Below, piece after piece: positions 1 through 8,500 of a DNA stretch of 9,650 nt; within the stretch, counting starts at the first letter, position 1, and each line of letters starts with the position of its first letter. This DNA is from Lentisphaerota bacterium (GTDB lineage: Bacteria; Verrucomicrobiota; Lentisphaeria; Oligosphaerales; JAFGRS01): positions 1-9,650 of the forward strand of contig JAAYZO010000499.1 in the NCBI GenBank assembly GCA_012514865.1, written 5' to 3'. The position numbers and the translations under genes are program-made. The notes under the pieces are model-generated. The model did not search any database, had not been told where the DNA came from, and saw only the letters and a program-made list of their open reading frames with translations.

Positions 1-244
1 AGGCGGGAACATAGACTCGGCTGACCCTGCGAAGAAGGACAGCCCCCGGCATCAGGAATGCGGCGTCAGCACTCGTTGCGCCGCGCCGCCGGGCCGCGGC
101 GGCGCGGGGCCGGCAGCGCTGGCAAGCCGGACCGCCTGACGGCAAGGGCTGCGAGACTCAGGCACTATAGCACCGTCGCCGGAAGCGCCGGCGGCGAGGC
201 GAGCCGGTGCGGAACCGCGCGACTCGGGGCGCCGGGCTTCCTGG

Positions 245-289
245 CCTGACCCTATCACGAGCCGCATGGCGGTTCGCGATGGGGTCAGG
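245..289. repeat. Imperfect 20-bp palindrome (hairpin 1 of a tandem pair)
   Basis: Arms 245-264 and 270-289 pair over 20 positions around the loop CATGG. The outer 8 bp (CCTGACCC/GGGTCAGG) and the inner 3 bp are perfect. Three positions are not Watson-Crick; in the plus-strand RNA two of these are G-U wobbles and one is an A-C mismatch. No T-tract follows on either strand, so it does not look like a classical terminator. It ends only 4 nt before the perfect hairpin at 294-337, so the two probably form one structural or mobile unit. Function is unknown; a REP-like or small palindromic element is the most natural reading. Confidence 0.6.
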
Positions 290-293
290 TTAG

Positions 294-337
294 GGATATT
301 CCGCCGGACCGGCCCGTGCCGGTCCGGCGGAATATCC
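294..337. repeat. Perfect 20-bp inverted repeat (hairpin 2 of a tandem pair)
   Basis: The left arm GGATATTCCGCCGGACCGGC (294-313) is the exact reverse complement of 318-337, with the tetraloop CCGT between them. A 20-bp stem without mismatch in non-coding DNA is far beyond chance. It lies 118 nt before the ATG at 456, so it would sit either in the promoter region or in the 5' leader of that gene. No U-run follows in either direction. Possible roles are a repetitive extragenic palindrome or transposon-end hairpin, a transcription block insulating the downstream gene, or a stabilising mRNA structure. The structure is certain; the role is open. Confidence 0.75.
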
Positions 338-441
338 GCGGGGTGTTGCCCTTGGGTCCGGGGTGGCTATGGTGGGGGGAACGGTTCTGCTGGCATGCCG
401 GTGCGGCACTCGCGCCGGTCAGCCGGGCGGCATCGAGGCAT

Positions 442-446
442 GGGAG
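442..446 (+). promoter_or_regulatory. Probable Shine-Dalgarno site deciding the start at 456
   Basis: GGGAG lies 9 nt before the ATG at 456, an acceptable spacing. Together with the signal peptide that begins at this ATG, it favours 456 over the in-frame GTG at 363 and ATG at 369, whose extra 29-31 residues have no signal-like character. Confidence 0.5.
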
Positions 447-455
447 CAGTGGGTC

Positions 456-3400
456 ATGAAGGCGAGACTCTTGGCGCTGTGGGTTCTGATCGGCTGGTGT
501 CTGGGGGCGGGTCCGCTTCGAGGCCAGGGCGCGGCTGACACGGCGGCGGCGCTGCTGGCGGCGGCGGAGTCGTCGACGCCGGAGACCGTCCTCGTTCTGG
601 TCGACGGCAAGGAGAACGAGATGTTCACCCGGCGGGTGACCTACGACGCCGGCCGGGACATCTACGACATCCATCTGGCGCACCTGGGCGGTACGGACTT
701 CCTCTGGGAGGTCCGTTTCGGCGACAGCCCGATCGTCGACGGCGGCGCCTTCAGCCTCTGGATCGACGCCGACCGCGACGCGGCGACGGGCCTGCGTGCC
801 GACGAGGGCGCGCCGCGCGCCGGTGCCGAGGTCGAGGTGGTGATCAGCCAGGGCCAGAGCGTGGTCAGGGCCTGGTCGGCCGACGGCGCCATGCAGCGCG
901 AGTCGCCGCTGGGGTGGTTCCGCCGTGAGCGCAGCCTGTTCTTTGTCCTGAGCCTGCCGGTGGTGCCGGTACGCCAGACGGTCTCCTTCGCGATGGCGGC
1001 GGAGAGCCGTTCGGCGACGACGGCCGAGCGCCCGAGGCCGGCGATGCTGGACGCCACGCGCAAGGCGGTGGTGCACCGCTTCCGGCTGCGCCCGGTGGAG
1101 GACCCCGGCCTGGACAACGATGACGACGGCGACGGCCTGACGAACCGCGTCGAGCGCGACTTCGGCACCGACCCGGCCGTCGCGGCGGTATTCACGCCGG
1201 TCATCACGGCCGGGCCGCACCCGGCGGCGCGGCAGGCCCTGGAGACCTACGTGGCGGGCATGGATGTGATCGGCGTCGAGGCCGCCCACATCGCCGAGAA
1301 CCGCTATCTGTTCCGGGTGAACTTCGCAGCGGAGCCGGCCCTGTCGACGATGACCTGCATTCTCTACCTCGATGTCGACAACGACCGCGCCACCGGCCGC
1401 GACATGGGCGCGAACGCCCCGATCACGGGCACCGACGTCATGCTGAGCTGCTCGGGCGGCAAGGCGGGACTGAGCCTGCACGGCATCGCGGCGGCGGACT
1501 GCGGCGATGGCCAGGTCCGCCACACGGTCGTCGGCAACAGCCTGGTCCTCTGCGCCGACCTGCCCATCAAGACGACGGCGCAGGGCGGCGAATTCGGCGC
1601 CTGGCTGCTGACCCACACCGCCGGCACGCCGCAGCCACCGATGTCGGACAGCACCCCGCGCGTGCAGGTCACGACCCTGCCCCTGCAGGCCGGGAAGGCG
1701 ATCGCGCGCGACACGGCGGGCTGGAAGGCCGAGGGCGGCCTGAGCCGCGCCTACGGCCTGGATGTCATCCGGCCGGTCCTGTGGGCGCCGGAGACGGTCC
1801 GCGTCGAGTACGACACGCTCGAGCTGAGCGGCTTTGACATCGACTACTACACCAACCTCGAGTACGGCCACATCAAGCCGCTGCGGGCCGAGGCCACGGC
1901 CGCCAGCGCCGCGCCGAAGGGCCGTTACCACGTCGCCTTCATGATCTTCGACCGCCGCGACTATGGCGGCCGGGTCGGCATCCGCGTCGACGACCGGGAG
2001 CGCGGCGCCGCGGCCATCAACGCCGGCAACAACAACTACTGGCTCTACTGGCTCGACGAGGCCATCGACTTCGCCGGCGGCGAGCTGGTCGAGCTGGTGG
2101 CCCTGAGCGGCATGGCACCGTTGCCGATCCACTACCTCCTCTTTATTAAGGACGCGCCGGCGCCGCGCGAGCAGTCCTGCGCGGTCGACAGCCTGGCGTA
2201 CCGCGTCGCAGCGGACGGCTCCGGCGCGGTGCATCTCTCCTGGATCAGCGAGAACCCGGTGCCGACGCGTCTCGAGTATGGCCTCGGGGACGCCTTCGAC
2301 CGCGTCTACGAGACGCCGGAGGCGACCCTGCTGCACCGCGCCGTGCTGCGCGGCCTCGAGCCCGGCGCGGAGTACCAGGCCCGCGGCGTCGGCCGCGACC
2401 TGGCCGGGGCGCCGGTGACCAGCGCGCCCGTGCGCTTCCGGGCCGAGCGTCCGGCGTCGCCGCCGACGCAGGCCGGGGTCGCGAGGGTGCCATTGCGCGT
2501 CGTCAACCCGCATGGGACCCCGCTGCGCAACTGGCTCGTGCGCAGCGGGGTGCCCTTCCCGCAGGGCGTCCTGGGTTCGGCGCAGAACCTGCGCCTGCGG
2601 CGCGACGGCCAGGACGTCCCGGCGGACCTGCGCGAGACGGCGCACTGGCCCGACTACAGCGTCAAGTGGGTCCTGGTGACCTTCGCGGCGGACTGCCCGG
2701 CCGCTGGCGAAGCGGTCTACGAGCTCGAGTACGGCGCCGCGGTGACGGCGCCGGCGGCGGCGGTCGCGCCTCTGGCGCGCGAGGCCGGCCCCGGCGAGGG
2801 CCTCGCCATCGACACCGGCGCGGCGCGTTTCCGGATCACGGCGCAGGGCGAGCTGGTCCTCGACGGCGGCCGGCCGGTGCGCACCCGCATCCGCCCGAGC
2901 AGTGGCGAGGCGATGGCTACCGGCGACCGCCCGGCACGCCTGACGATCAACGCCAACAGCGCTGTCCACACACGCGTGACCAGCGAAGTCGTCTTCCCCG
3001 GACCTGACGACGTCCCGGCCTTGACCGTGACGACGCGTTTCGACTTCTGGGCCGGCTCGCCGCTGGTGGCGCTCTCGCACAGCTTCCTGGTGCAGGGCCA
3101 GGAGAGCTTCAGCACCTTCGAGGAGATCAGCCTCGATCTGCCGCTCGGCGGCACGACCTGGCAGGCTGCGGTCCGTGACGGCGAGCCCCTGGGACTGAAG
3201 GCCGCCGACGGGGTCTTCCAGCGCGAGTTCGGGCACTACCTCGTCAACGGCGGCGAGCCGGTCGAGGGCCGCTGCACCGGGCTCTTCCAGAGCGGCCGCG
3301 ATCTGGTCGTCCTGCGCCAGTTCTGGGAGCTCTACCCGAAGGGCTTCCAGGTCGATGCCGACGGCGCCCGCCTCGGGCTCTGCCCCGACTTCGAGGCCGG

Positions 3401-5294
3401 CTACTACGACAGCTTCCCCTTCGACGTCAAGAGCACGAAGATGGTCTACTACCTGCGCGAGGGCCACTACCGCCTGCGGCGGGGTCTGCGCAAGACGCAC
3501 GAGGTCCTCCTGGGCCGGACGGCCGACGACGCGGCGGCGTCCGCGGCGGCAGCGGCCTTCCAGCGGCCGCTCCTGGCGACGGCCCCGGCGGACTGGTACT
3601 GCGCCTCGGGGGCCTTCTACGCGGTGGCGCCGCGCAACGAGGCGATGTTCGCCGGCTACGAGCGGAACGCCGACCGCAATGTCGGCAGCTACCGCAGTCA
3701 GCGCGAGGCGATGGGCGACTACGGCATGCTGAACTTCGGCGACTGGTTCGGCGAGCGCGGCGTGCACTGGGGCAACGGCGAGTACGACGACACCGCGGCG
3801 CTGCTCCTCGAGTACGTCCGCTCGGGCAATCTCGAGGCCTACCACCTGGCCAGCGAGGCCGAGAAGCACAACCGCGATGTCGACAGCGAGCACTGGGTGC
3901 CGGGCAAGGCCCCCGTCGGGAAGGTCTACATCCACCAGATGGGCCACCACGGCGGCCACTACGGCGGCAAAACGCCGAAGGGCTCCGAGGCCTGGGACAG
4001 CGGCTCCGGGAGTGCCACGCACTCGTGGGCCGAGGGCCACCTGTGGTACTACTTCCTCTCCGGCGAGGAGGACGCGCTGGCGGCCGGCCTGGGGACGGTC
4101 GACTACCACATCGCCACCGGGCACGCCTTCTACTACCACCTCGCCGGCGAGCTGCGCAACCCGGCCTGGCGGCTGATCATGGACGCGGCCGCCTACGCGG
4201 CGACCTACGACCCGGCCTACCTCAATGCCGCCACGCTGATCATGCGCACGGTCCTGCTCTACCAGGACCAGATCCCGCGGCCGCTGCCGAAGCACCAGGT
4301 CACGGCCGAGCAGACGCACCAGGTCGGCGGCTGGAGCCGCATGCTGGTGCCCGGCCACTGCCACTGCGAGCCGCGCCACCGCGGCAATGCCAACTTCATG
4401 GTGGCGCTGCTGCTCTCGGGGATGAAGTACTACCACGAGATGACCGGCGACCCGGCCACGAAGGCGGCCCTCATCAAGGGCGCCTACTACCTCCTCGACG
4501 AGTGCTACTCCGAGAAGACCGCCGGCTTCCGCTACACCTCCTGCCCGGCCATGCGCTACAGCCGCGGCACGATTCCCTACATGGTCGAGGGCATCGCGCG
4601 CGCCTACCGCTGGACCGGCGACCCGCGCCTGGCACACCCGCTGACCTACGGGCTGCCCTACGGCGAACGCGGCGGCCAGTACGGCAAGGGGTTCGGGTCG
4701 TACTACCGCGGCGGCCCGCGCGTCCTGGCCGACATGCTCGAGCTGGAGCTGCCCTGGAAGGCGCCCGAGACCGGCGCCACGCCCTCGGGGACCGGTCCCT
4801 TTGCCAAGCCGGCCTGGCTGACGGAGGCGGTCGCGGTGGCCCAGGCCGAGGACTTCAAGGCCCAGGGCGTGGGCGAGTGCCAGGTCTTCGGCGACCGCGA
4901 GGGCGCCTGGGGCCGCATGGTCAGCTACTGGCACGCCGACATCGGGCACTGGCTCGAGTGGCAGGTGGATATCCCCGCCGACGGCCTCTACGCCCTGCGC
5001 TTCCACTACGCGACGCAAAGCCCGGAGACGACCCACGAGCTGCGCCTCAACGGCGAGGTCCCCTGCCCCGAGGCACGCGCCATCTTCTTCCCGTCGACCG
5101 ACGGCTTCGGCATGAACCCGCTGGACTGGGCCTACACAGCCCTGCGGGATGCGAAGAACAACGAGGTCCCGCTGCGCCTGAGCAAGGGCCGCCACACGGT
5201 GCGCATGACCAATCTGAAGGACGGCCTCGCCTTTGACTTCATGGCCTTCGTGCCGGTGGTGGCGACAGGCGCGGCGCCGGCGCAGGGCAAGTAG
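456..5294 (+). CDS. Secreted multi-module exo-rhamnogalacturonan lyase-like (PcRGLX/YetA, PL26-like) protein
   Basis: A 1612-residue exported protein, probably a polysaccharide lyase or related enzyme acting on a rhamnogalacturonan-type or other acidic glycan. The ATG at 456 is chosen because it gives a clean Sec signal peptide (MKAR, then a hydrophobic LLALWVLIGWCLGAG, cleavage near residue 25) and has GGGAG 9 nt upstream. Earlier in-frame starts at 363 (GTG) and 369 would bury the signal. Approximate order: DOMON/CBM9-like module 44-190 (IDADRDAATG at 103-112); thrombospondin-type-3 calcium loop 220-240; second DOMON/CBM9-like module 241-420 (DVDNDRATG at 306-314); beta-sandwich 430-565; fibronectin III 578-662; RIFT barrel 675-760 (GVPFPQG at 698-704, WPDYSVKW at 731-738); beta-sandwich 783-1020 (FWELYPKGF at 956-964, KTHE at 1013-1016); alpha/alpha toroid about 1045-1430 (NFGDW at 1093-1097, NGEYDD at 1107-1112, DVDSEHW at 1141-1147, HSWAEG at 1189-1194); CBM6/35-like domain about 1463-1605. 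Known family cores are far shorter; the N-terminal 670 residues are extra. Catalysis and substrate are inferred; family placement is fairly sure. Confidence 0.72.
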   Translation: MKARLLALWVLIGWCLGAGPLRGQGAADTAAALLAAAESSTPETVLVLVDGKENEMFTRRVTYDAGRDIYDIHLAHLGGTDFLWEVRFGDSPIVDGGAFSLWIDADRDAATGLRADEGAPRAGAEVEVVISQGQSVVRAWSADGAMQRESPLGWFRRERSLFFVLSLPVVPVRQTVSFAMAAESRSATTAERPRPAMLDATRKAVVHRFRLRPVEDPGLDNDDDGDGLTNRVERDFGTDPAVAAVFTPVITAGPHPAARQALETYVAGMDVIGVEAAHIAENRYLFRVNFAAEPALSTMTCILYLDVDNDRATGRDMGANAPITGTDVMLSCSGGKAGLSLHGIAAADCGDGQVRHTVVGNSLVLCADLPIKTTAQGGEFGAWLLTHTAGTPQPPMSDSTPRVQVTTLPLQAGKAIARDTAGWKAEGGLSRAYGLDVIRPVLWAPETVRVEYDTLELSGFDIDYYTNLEYGHIKPLRAEATAASAAPKGRYHVAFMIFDRRDYGGRVGIRVDDRERGAAAINAGNNNYWLYWLDEAIDFAGGELVELVALSGMAPLPIHYLLFIKDAPAPREQSCAVDSLAYRVAADGSGAVHLSWISENPVPTRLEYGLGDAFDRVYETPEATLLHRAVLRGLEPGAEYQARGVGRDLAGAPVTSAPVRFRAERPASPPTQAGVARVPLRVVNPHGTPLRNWLVRSGVPFPQGVLGSAQNLRLRRDGQDVPADLRETAHWPDYSVKWVLVTFAADCPAAGEAVYELEYGAAVTAPAAAVAPLAREAGPGEGLAIDTGAARFRITAQGELVLDGGRPVRTRIRPSSGEAMATGDRPARLTINANSAVHTRVTSEVVFPGPDDVPALTVTTRFDFWAGSPLVALSHSFLVQGQESFSTFEEISLDLPLGGTTWQAAVRDGEPLGLKAADGVFQREFGHYLVNGGEPVEGRCTGLFQSGRDLVVLRQFWELYPKGFQVDADGARLGLCPDFEAGYYDSFPFDVKSTKMVYYLREGHYRLRRGLRKTHEVLLGRTADDAAASAAAAAFQRPLLATAPADWYCASGAFYAVAPRNEAMFAGYERNADRNVGSYRSQREAMGDYGMLNFGDWFGERGVHWGNGEYDDTAALLLEYVRSGNLEAYHLASEAEKHNRDVDSEHWVPGKAPVGKVYIHQMGHHGGHYGGKTPKGSEAWDSGSGSATHSWAEGHLWYYFLSGEEDALAAGLGTVDYHIATGHAFYYHLAGELRNPAWRLIMDAAAYAATYDPAYLNAATLIMRTVLLYQDQIPRPLPKHQVTAEQTHQVGGWSRMLVPGHCHCEPRHRGNANFMVALLLSGMKYYHEMTGDPATKAALIKGAYYLLDECYSEKTAGFRYTSCPAMRYSRGTIPYMVEGIARAYRWTGDPRLAHPLTYGLPYGERGGQYGKGFGSYYRGGPRVLADMLELELPWKAPETGATPSGTGPFAKPAWLTEAVAVAQAEDFKAQGVGECQVFGDREGAWGRMVSYWHADIGHWLEWQVDIPADGLYALRFHYATQSPETTHELRLNGEVPCPEARAIFFPSTDGFGMNPLDWAYTALRDAKNNEVPLRLSKGRHTVRMTNLKDGLAFDFMAFVPVVATGAAPAQGK

Positions 5295-5369
5295 GTCCAC
5301 GGCCCCGTCCGTGGACCGCCCGGGCGCCGTCCGTGGACCACCCGGGCGCCGTCCACGGCGCCCGGGAGA
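5291..5369 (+). repeat. REP-like palindromic element, copy 1, with internal 22-bp duplication; probable terminator of the first gene
   Basis: The element begins GTAG, whose TAG is the stop codon of the upstream gene. A 9-bp stem follows: GGTCCACGG (5294-5302) and CCGTGGACC (5309-5317), loop CCCCGT. Next comes a 22-bp tandem duplication, 5311-5332 and 5333-5354, differing at one base. It closes with a second hairpin, CCCGGGCGCCGT (5341-5352) and ACGGCGCCCGGG (5355-5366), a 12-bp perfect arm pair with almost no loop, then AGA. The GTAG foot before a palindrome is the known signature of REP sequences linked to RAYT transposases. Copies 2 and 3 at 9397 and 9470 share the foot, and copy 3 shares the closing hairpin. 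Directly after a stop codon these stems could also end transcription, although no T-tract is present. Confidence 0.7.
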
Positions 5370-5566
5370 CGATGGGCGTGGTGCGCCGGACAAGACAAGG
5401 CGAACCGTCGCTCGCAGCGCGTTCTGGAGGGCGAGCGGCCACAGACGCGAACGCGTCCACGAGCCGGCGCGGCGTCGGTAACGCGAGACGCGGTCGTACA
5501 TACAAGCAACGACGATCCGCGGGGCGGGCCAATGTCCGCCATCGCCATCACAACAGGAGCGTAGCG
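5370..5566 (+). promoter_or_regulatory. Structured 5' leader and promoter region of the second gene
   Basis: This 197-nt stretch carries no gene. It contains a 7-bp stem CGCTCGC (5409-5415) with GCGAGCG (5431-5437), and a 14-bp palindrome GACGCG-AA-CGCGTC (5444-5457) that could be a protein-binding operator or a tight hairpin. GCGTC (5472-5476) and GACGC (5487-5491) could form a further stem. No convincing sigma-70 promoter is visible; the only AT-richer spot is TACATA at 5497-5502, with no matching -35 box. The region must hold the promoter of the second gene if the preceding hairpins stop read-through. I recognise no known riboswitch. Confidence 0.35.
5555..5559 (+). promoter_or_regulatory. 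Strong Shine-Dalgarno site of the second gene
   Basis: AGGAG lies 7 nt before the ATG at 5567, an optimal spacing. It fixes the start at this ATG, although the reading frame is open back to 5333; the translation upstream of 5567 crosses the REP-like element and looks random. Confidence 0.8.
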
Positions 5567-8500
5567 ATGCGGCGACTGACGACAGCGATGGCCCTCGTGG
5601 CCCTGTGCGGGGCCGGCACGGCCGGTGCGGCCGAGACGGCCGGTGGATCCGCGGCGCCGGAAACGGCGCTGGGTCCGCGCGACTACCACCTCGAGACGGC
5701 CCTGGTCGAGGATGGCCAGGCCCGCGTGACGATCGTCTCGAGCACGGCGCGGCCGGCCTATGCGGCGATTGCCGAGGGCCTGGCGCGACGGCTGCGCGAG
5801 GCCTCCGGTGCCGCGGTCCCGATTGTCGATGCGGCGGCGGTCACCACCGACGACCTGCTGCGCGAGCGCCACGCGATTGTCCTGGGCAACCTGGCGACGA
5901 GCCCCTTCGTGGCGGACCTGTACTGGCAGTGGTACACCATCACCGACCTCTGGTACCCGGGACCGGGCGGCTACGAGCTGCGGACGCTCCACGACCCGTA
6001 CGGCACCGGCCGCAACGTCATCTTCCTGGGCGGCAGCGACGACGACGGGGTCGCGGCCGCGGCGGCGGCGCTGTCGGCGCGGCTGACGCCGGGGCGGACG
6101 GTGACCATCGGCCGCCTGATGGACATCCACCTGGGGCCGGGTCACACCCCGCCGGTCGAGGGCCAGTACAGCGACCCGCGCCTGCGCATCTTCCACGAGA
6201 CCCTCGAGCACCGCACCATCCACGAGTGCCCGCTTGGCTACTCGGATGCCAGCCTGGCCGGCCTGCGCTACTACTACAACGGCGACGAGGCCGCCCTGAA
6301 GCGCTTCCGCGAGGTGGCCCTCGGCAAGGACTTCCTCAGCGACGGCTACCACTACTACTCGCACATGCATCCGGTGATCTGGGACCTGATCGAGGAGAGC
6401 CCGTTCTTCTCCGACGCCGACCGCCAGGCGATCACGGCGCGGCTGCTGACCTACGCGCGCGGCCCGGATGGCAGCGGCGGCCGGGCCGGGCTGCTCGGCG
6501 ACGCCGCCCTGCACGCCGCCAGCAAGAAGCTCCTCGACCGCCATATGGCCATGCGCGCCAACTGCGTCCTCACCCACAGCCGCTACTTCGGCAAGTACTG
6601 GCCGGCCGCGGAGTGGACCGAGAACACCGATGCGGCACGGCAGTACTTCGACCGCCTCATGACCAGCGCCAAGGGCTGGCGTGACGAGGGCAACATGCAT
6701 ACCTACCTGGAGTGCCCCCTCATGGCGGCGCTCCTCCTGCGCGACCGCCGCATCGTCGACAGCGGCGCCCTGCGGCACTACGCCGAGCTCATCCTGATGT
6801 TCTGCAACAACACCGGCGCCATGACCACCTTCGGCGGCCAGTACCCGGGCGTCCTGCGCGCCGCCGCGGCGCTGCTGAACGAGCCCGGCCTGCTGGCGAC
6901 GCTGCCGCGCAACGAGGAGGCCGATCGCGCCGCCGGGAAGTTCCCGCTGCCCTACGGCTTCATGGCCGGCCAGGCCTGGGATATCGGCCTGCAGCCGGAG
7001 CCCATGGCCACGATGATCGGCGTCTACCACCGCCCGGCGACGCGCTGGGAGTGGGAGCACTACGCCGGCGGCTTCCCCCCCGAGAAAGCCCTCGACAAGC
7101 TCTGCATGCGCTCGGGTTTCGGGCGCCTGGACCAGTACCTCCTCCTCGATGGCATCTCGGTCGGCGGCGGCAAGCCGAATCCCAACCGCAATGCCATCCT
7201 GGCCTTCGGCGACCACGGCCGGACGCAGCTCCTCGGGGGCGCCAAGTCGGTGGTCGTCTCGCGGCAGGGCCTGGGTGCCGACGAGGGGAACCTGTCGTCC
7301 CTGGAGGGCCTCGCCGACCTGCCCGGCTTCGGCTACAGCCACAGCCGCGCCGCGGACCACCCATTCTCGAGCTGGGACCGCCACATCTTCTGGCGCAAGG
7401 GCGCCTGGTTCGTCGTCCTCGACGCGGTCACCGCCAGCGGCGCCGGACAGCACAGCGTCGCCTGCAACTGGACGCCCCTGGGGTCGTTGCGGACCGACGA
7501 CGAGGGCGTCACCTGCAGTCGCGACGAGGCGCCCGACCCGAGCACCCTGGTGATCAGGAATGCCGAGCCGCTGCGGCGGGTCCGCGTCGGCAACACCGTG
7601 CAGTTCGCCGAGTGCCGCGACCTCGCCGCCGGCGAGCGCGTCACCGCGACGACCCTCCTCTACACCTACCCCGGCACGGCCACGAGGCACTACGCCATCG
7701 CCAAGACCGGCCCCGTGGGGGCGGTCCTGAGCGGCGATGAGGAGGCCCTCCTGGGGCTGCTGCCCGAGGGCAAGGGCGCGGTCGCCGGCCTGACCCTGGC
7801 GGCGGCGGCCTACTGCCTGTCGCCGTCGACGCTGGCGCTGGTCGATGCCACCCTCGTACGCGGCGGCGGTATCGAGCTGACGGCCACGGCGCCCTGCCAG
7901 GTCGAGATCGAGGTCGGGACCGGCGCCGTCGCGGTCGTCTGCGCCGAGGCGGTCCAGGTGCGTCTCAACGGCCGCGACGAGTCGCTCGCCGCCGGGCGTC
8001 ATCGGCTCCAGGCGGCGGCGCTGGGTGCGGCCTTCGTGGATGGCCTCCGCAGCGCCATTGCGGCAGCGGTGGCGGCGCCGCGGCCCTCGCCGGCGGCGGT
8101 GGTCCCGGCCGGCCTGCCCGAGATCGCGGTGGCGTGGGAGGCGCCGGCGCCCGCCGGCGGCTATGCCGCCTACCACTACGGCGATGTCGACGGCGATGGC
8201 CGCACCGAGCTTCTCCTCGGCCTCAAGGACGGCCGCGTGCTCTGCCTCGACGACGTCGGCAAGACCCTCTGGGAACACGCCGCGGGCGGCCCGGTGCGGG
8301 CCCTGGCGTCGGCCGTCCTGCCGACCGGGCCGGCCATCCTCGTCGGCGGCGACGACGAGACCGTCACCGCCCTCGACGCCGGCAACCGCCGCGTCCTCTG
8401 GCAGCATCGCTGCTACGTCTCCGAAGAGCGCTACCAGGCGGCGCCGTGGTGGATGATGGGCTACAAGGCGCCCGTGCTGAGCCTGTTCACCGCCGACCTC

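Larger units (their letters stand above)
1..455. other. Non-coding leader region upstream of the first large gene
   Basis: I see no supported gene here. Short open frames exist on both strands (for example 58-249 plus and 52-267 minus), but they have arginine/proline/alanine-rich compositions expected of random GC-rich DNA and no convincing ribosome binding site. The stretch instead holds palindromes: a perfect 11-bp stem at 81-91/97-107 with loop GGCCG; a bulged stem at 170-210 (GCACCG with CGGTGC, TCGCCG with CGGCGA); and the two strong hairpins listed separately at 245-289 and 294-337. A weak promoter-like pair, TTGCCC at 346-351 and TATGGT at 368-373 with a 16-nt spacer, precedes the gene at 456, but it is poor evidence in such GC-rich DNA. 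The left edge may lie just beyond the end of another gene that cannot be seen. Confidence 0.6.

Noticed and set aside
164..169. TATAGT on the minus strand as a promoter for a divergent gene to the left
   Set aside because: It matches the -10 consensus at five of six bases, but no -35 box or convincing ribosome binding site and start follow before the window edge.
294..337. The perfect hairpin as a classical intrinsic terminator of an upstream gene
   Set aside because: No U-run follows in either orientation, and no gene end is visible upstream.
363..455. Upstream GTG (363) or ATG (369) as the start of the first gene
   Set aside because: The extra residues are not signal-like and would displace the clear Sec signal that begins at 456.
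456..530. Lipoprotein signal in the first protein because of a cysteine in the hydrophobic stretch
   Set aside because: The residues before the cysteine (I-G-W) do not fit a lipobox; ordinary signal peptidase cleavage near residue 25 fits better.
4025..5236. A 403-residue plus-strand frame inside the first gene
   Set aside because: Out-of-frame shadow, rich in Arg, Pro and Gly, lying under the conserved toroid and CBM of the real gene.
285..5501. A 1738-residue open frame on the minus strand across the first gene
   Set aside because: It is exactly codon-aligned with the sense gene and open only because TTA, CTA and TCA codons are absent. Its translation is a low-complexity Arg/Val/Ala/Gly/Asp mix with no domain, and its start has no ribosome binding site.
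5567..5590. Twin-arginine signal in the second protein
   Set aside because: Two arginines at 2-3 lack the following F-L-K type motif; a Sec signal ending AGA is sufficient.
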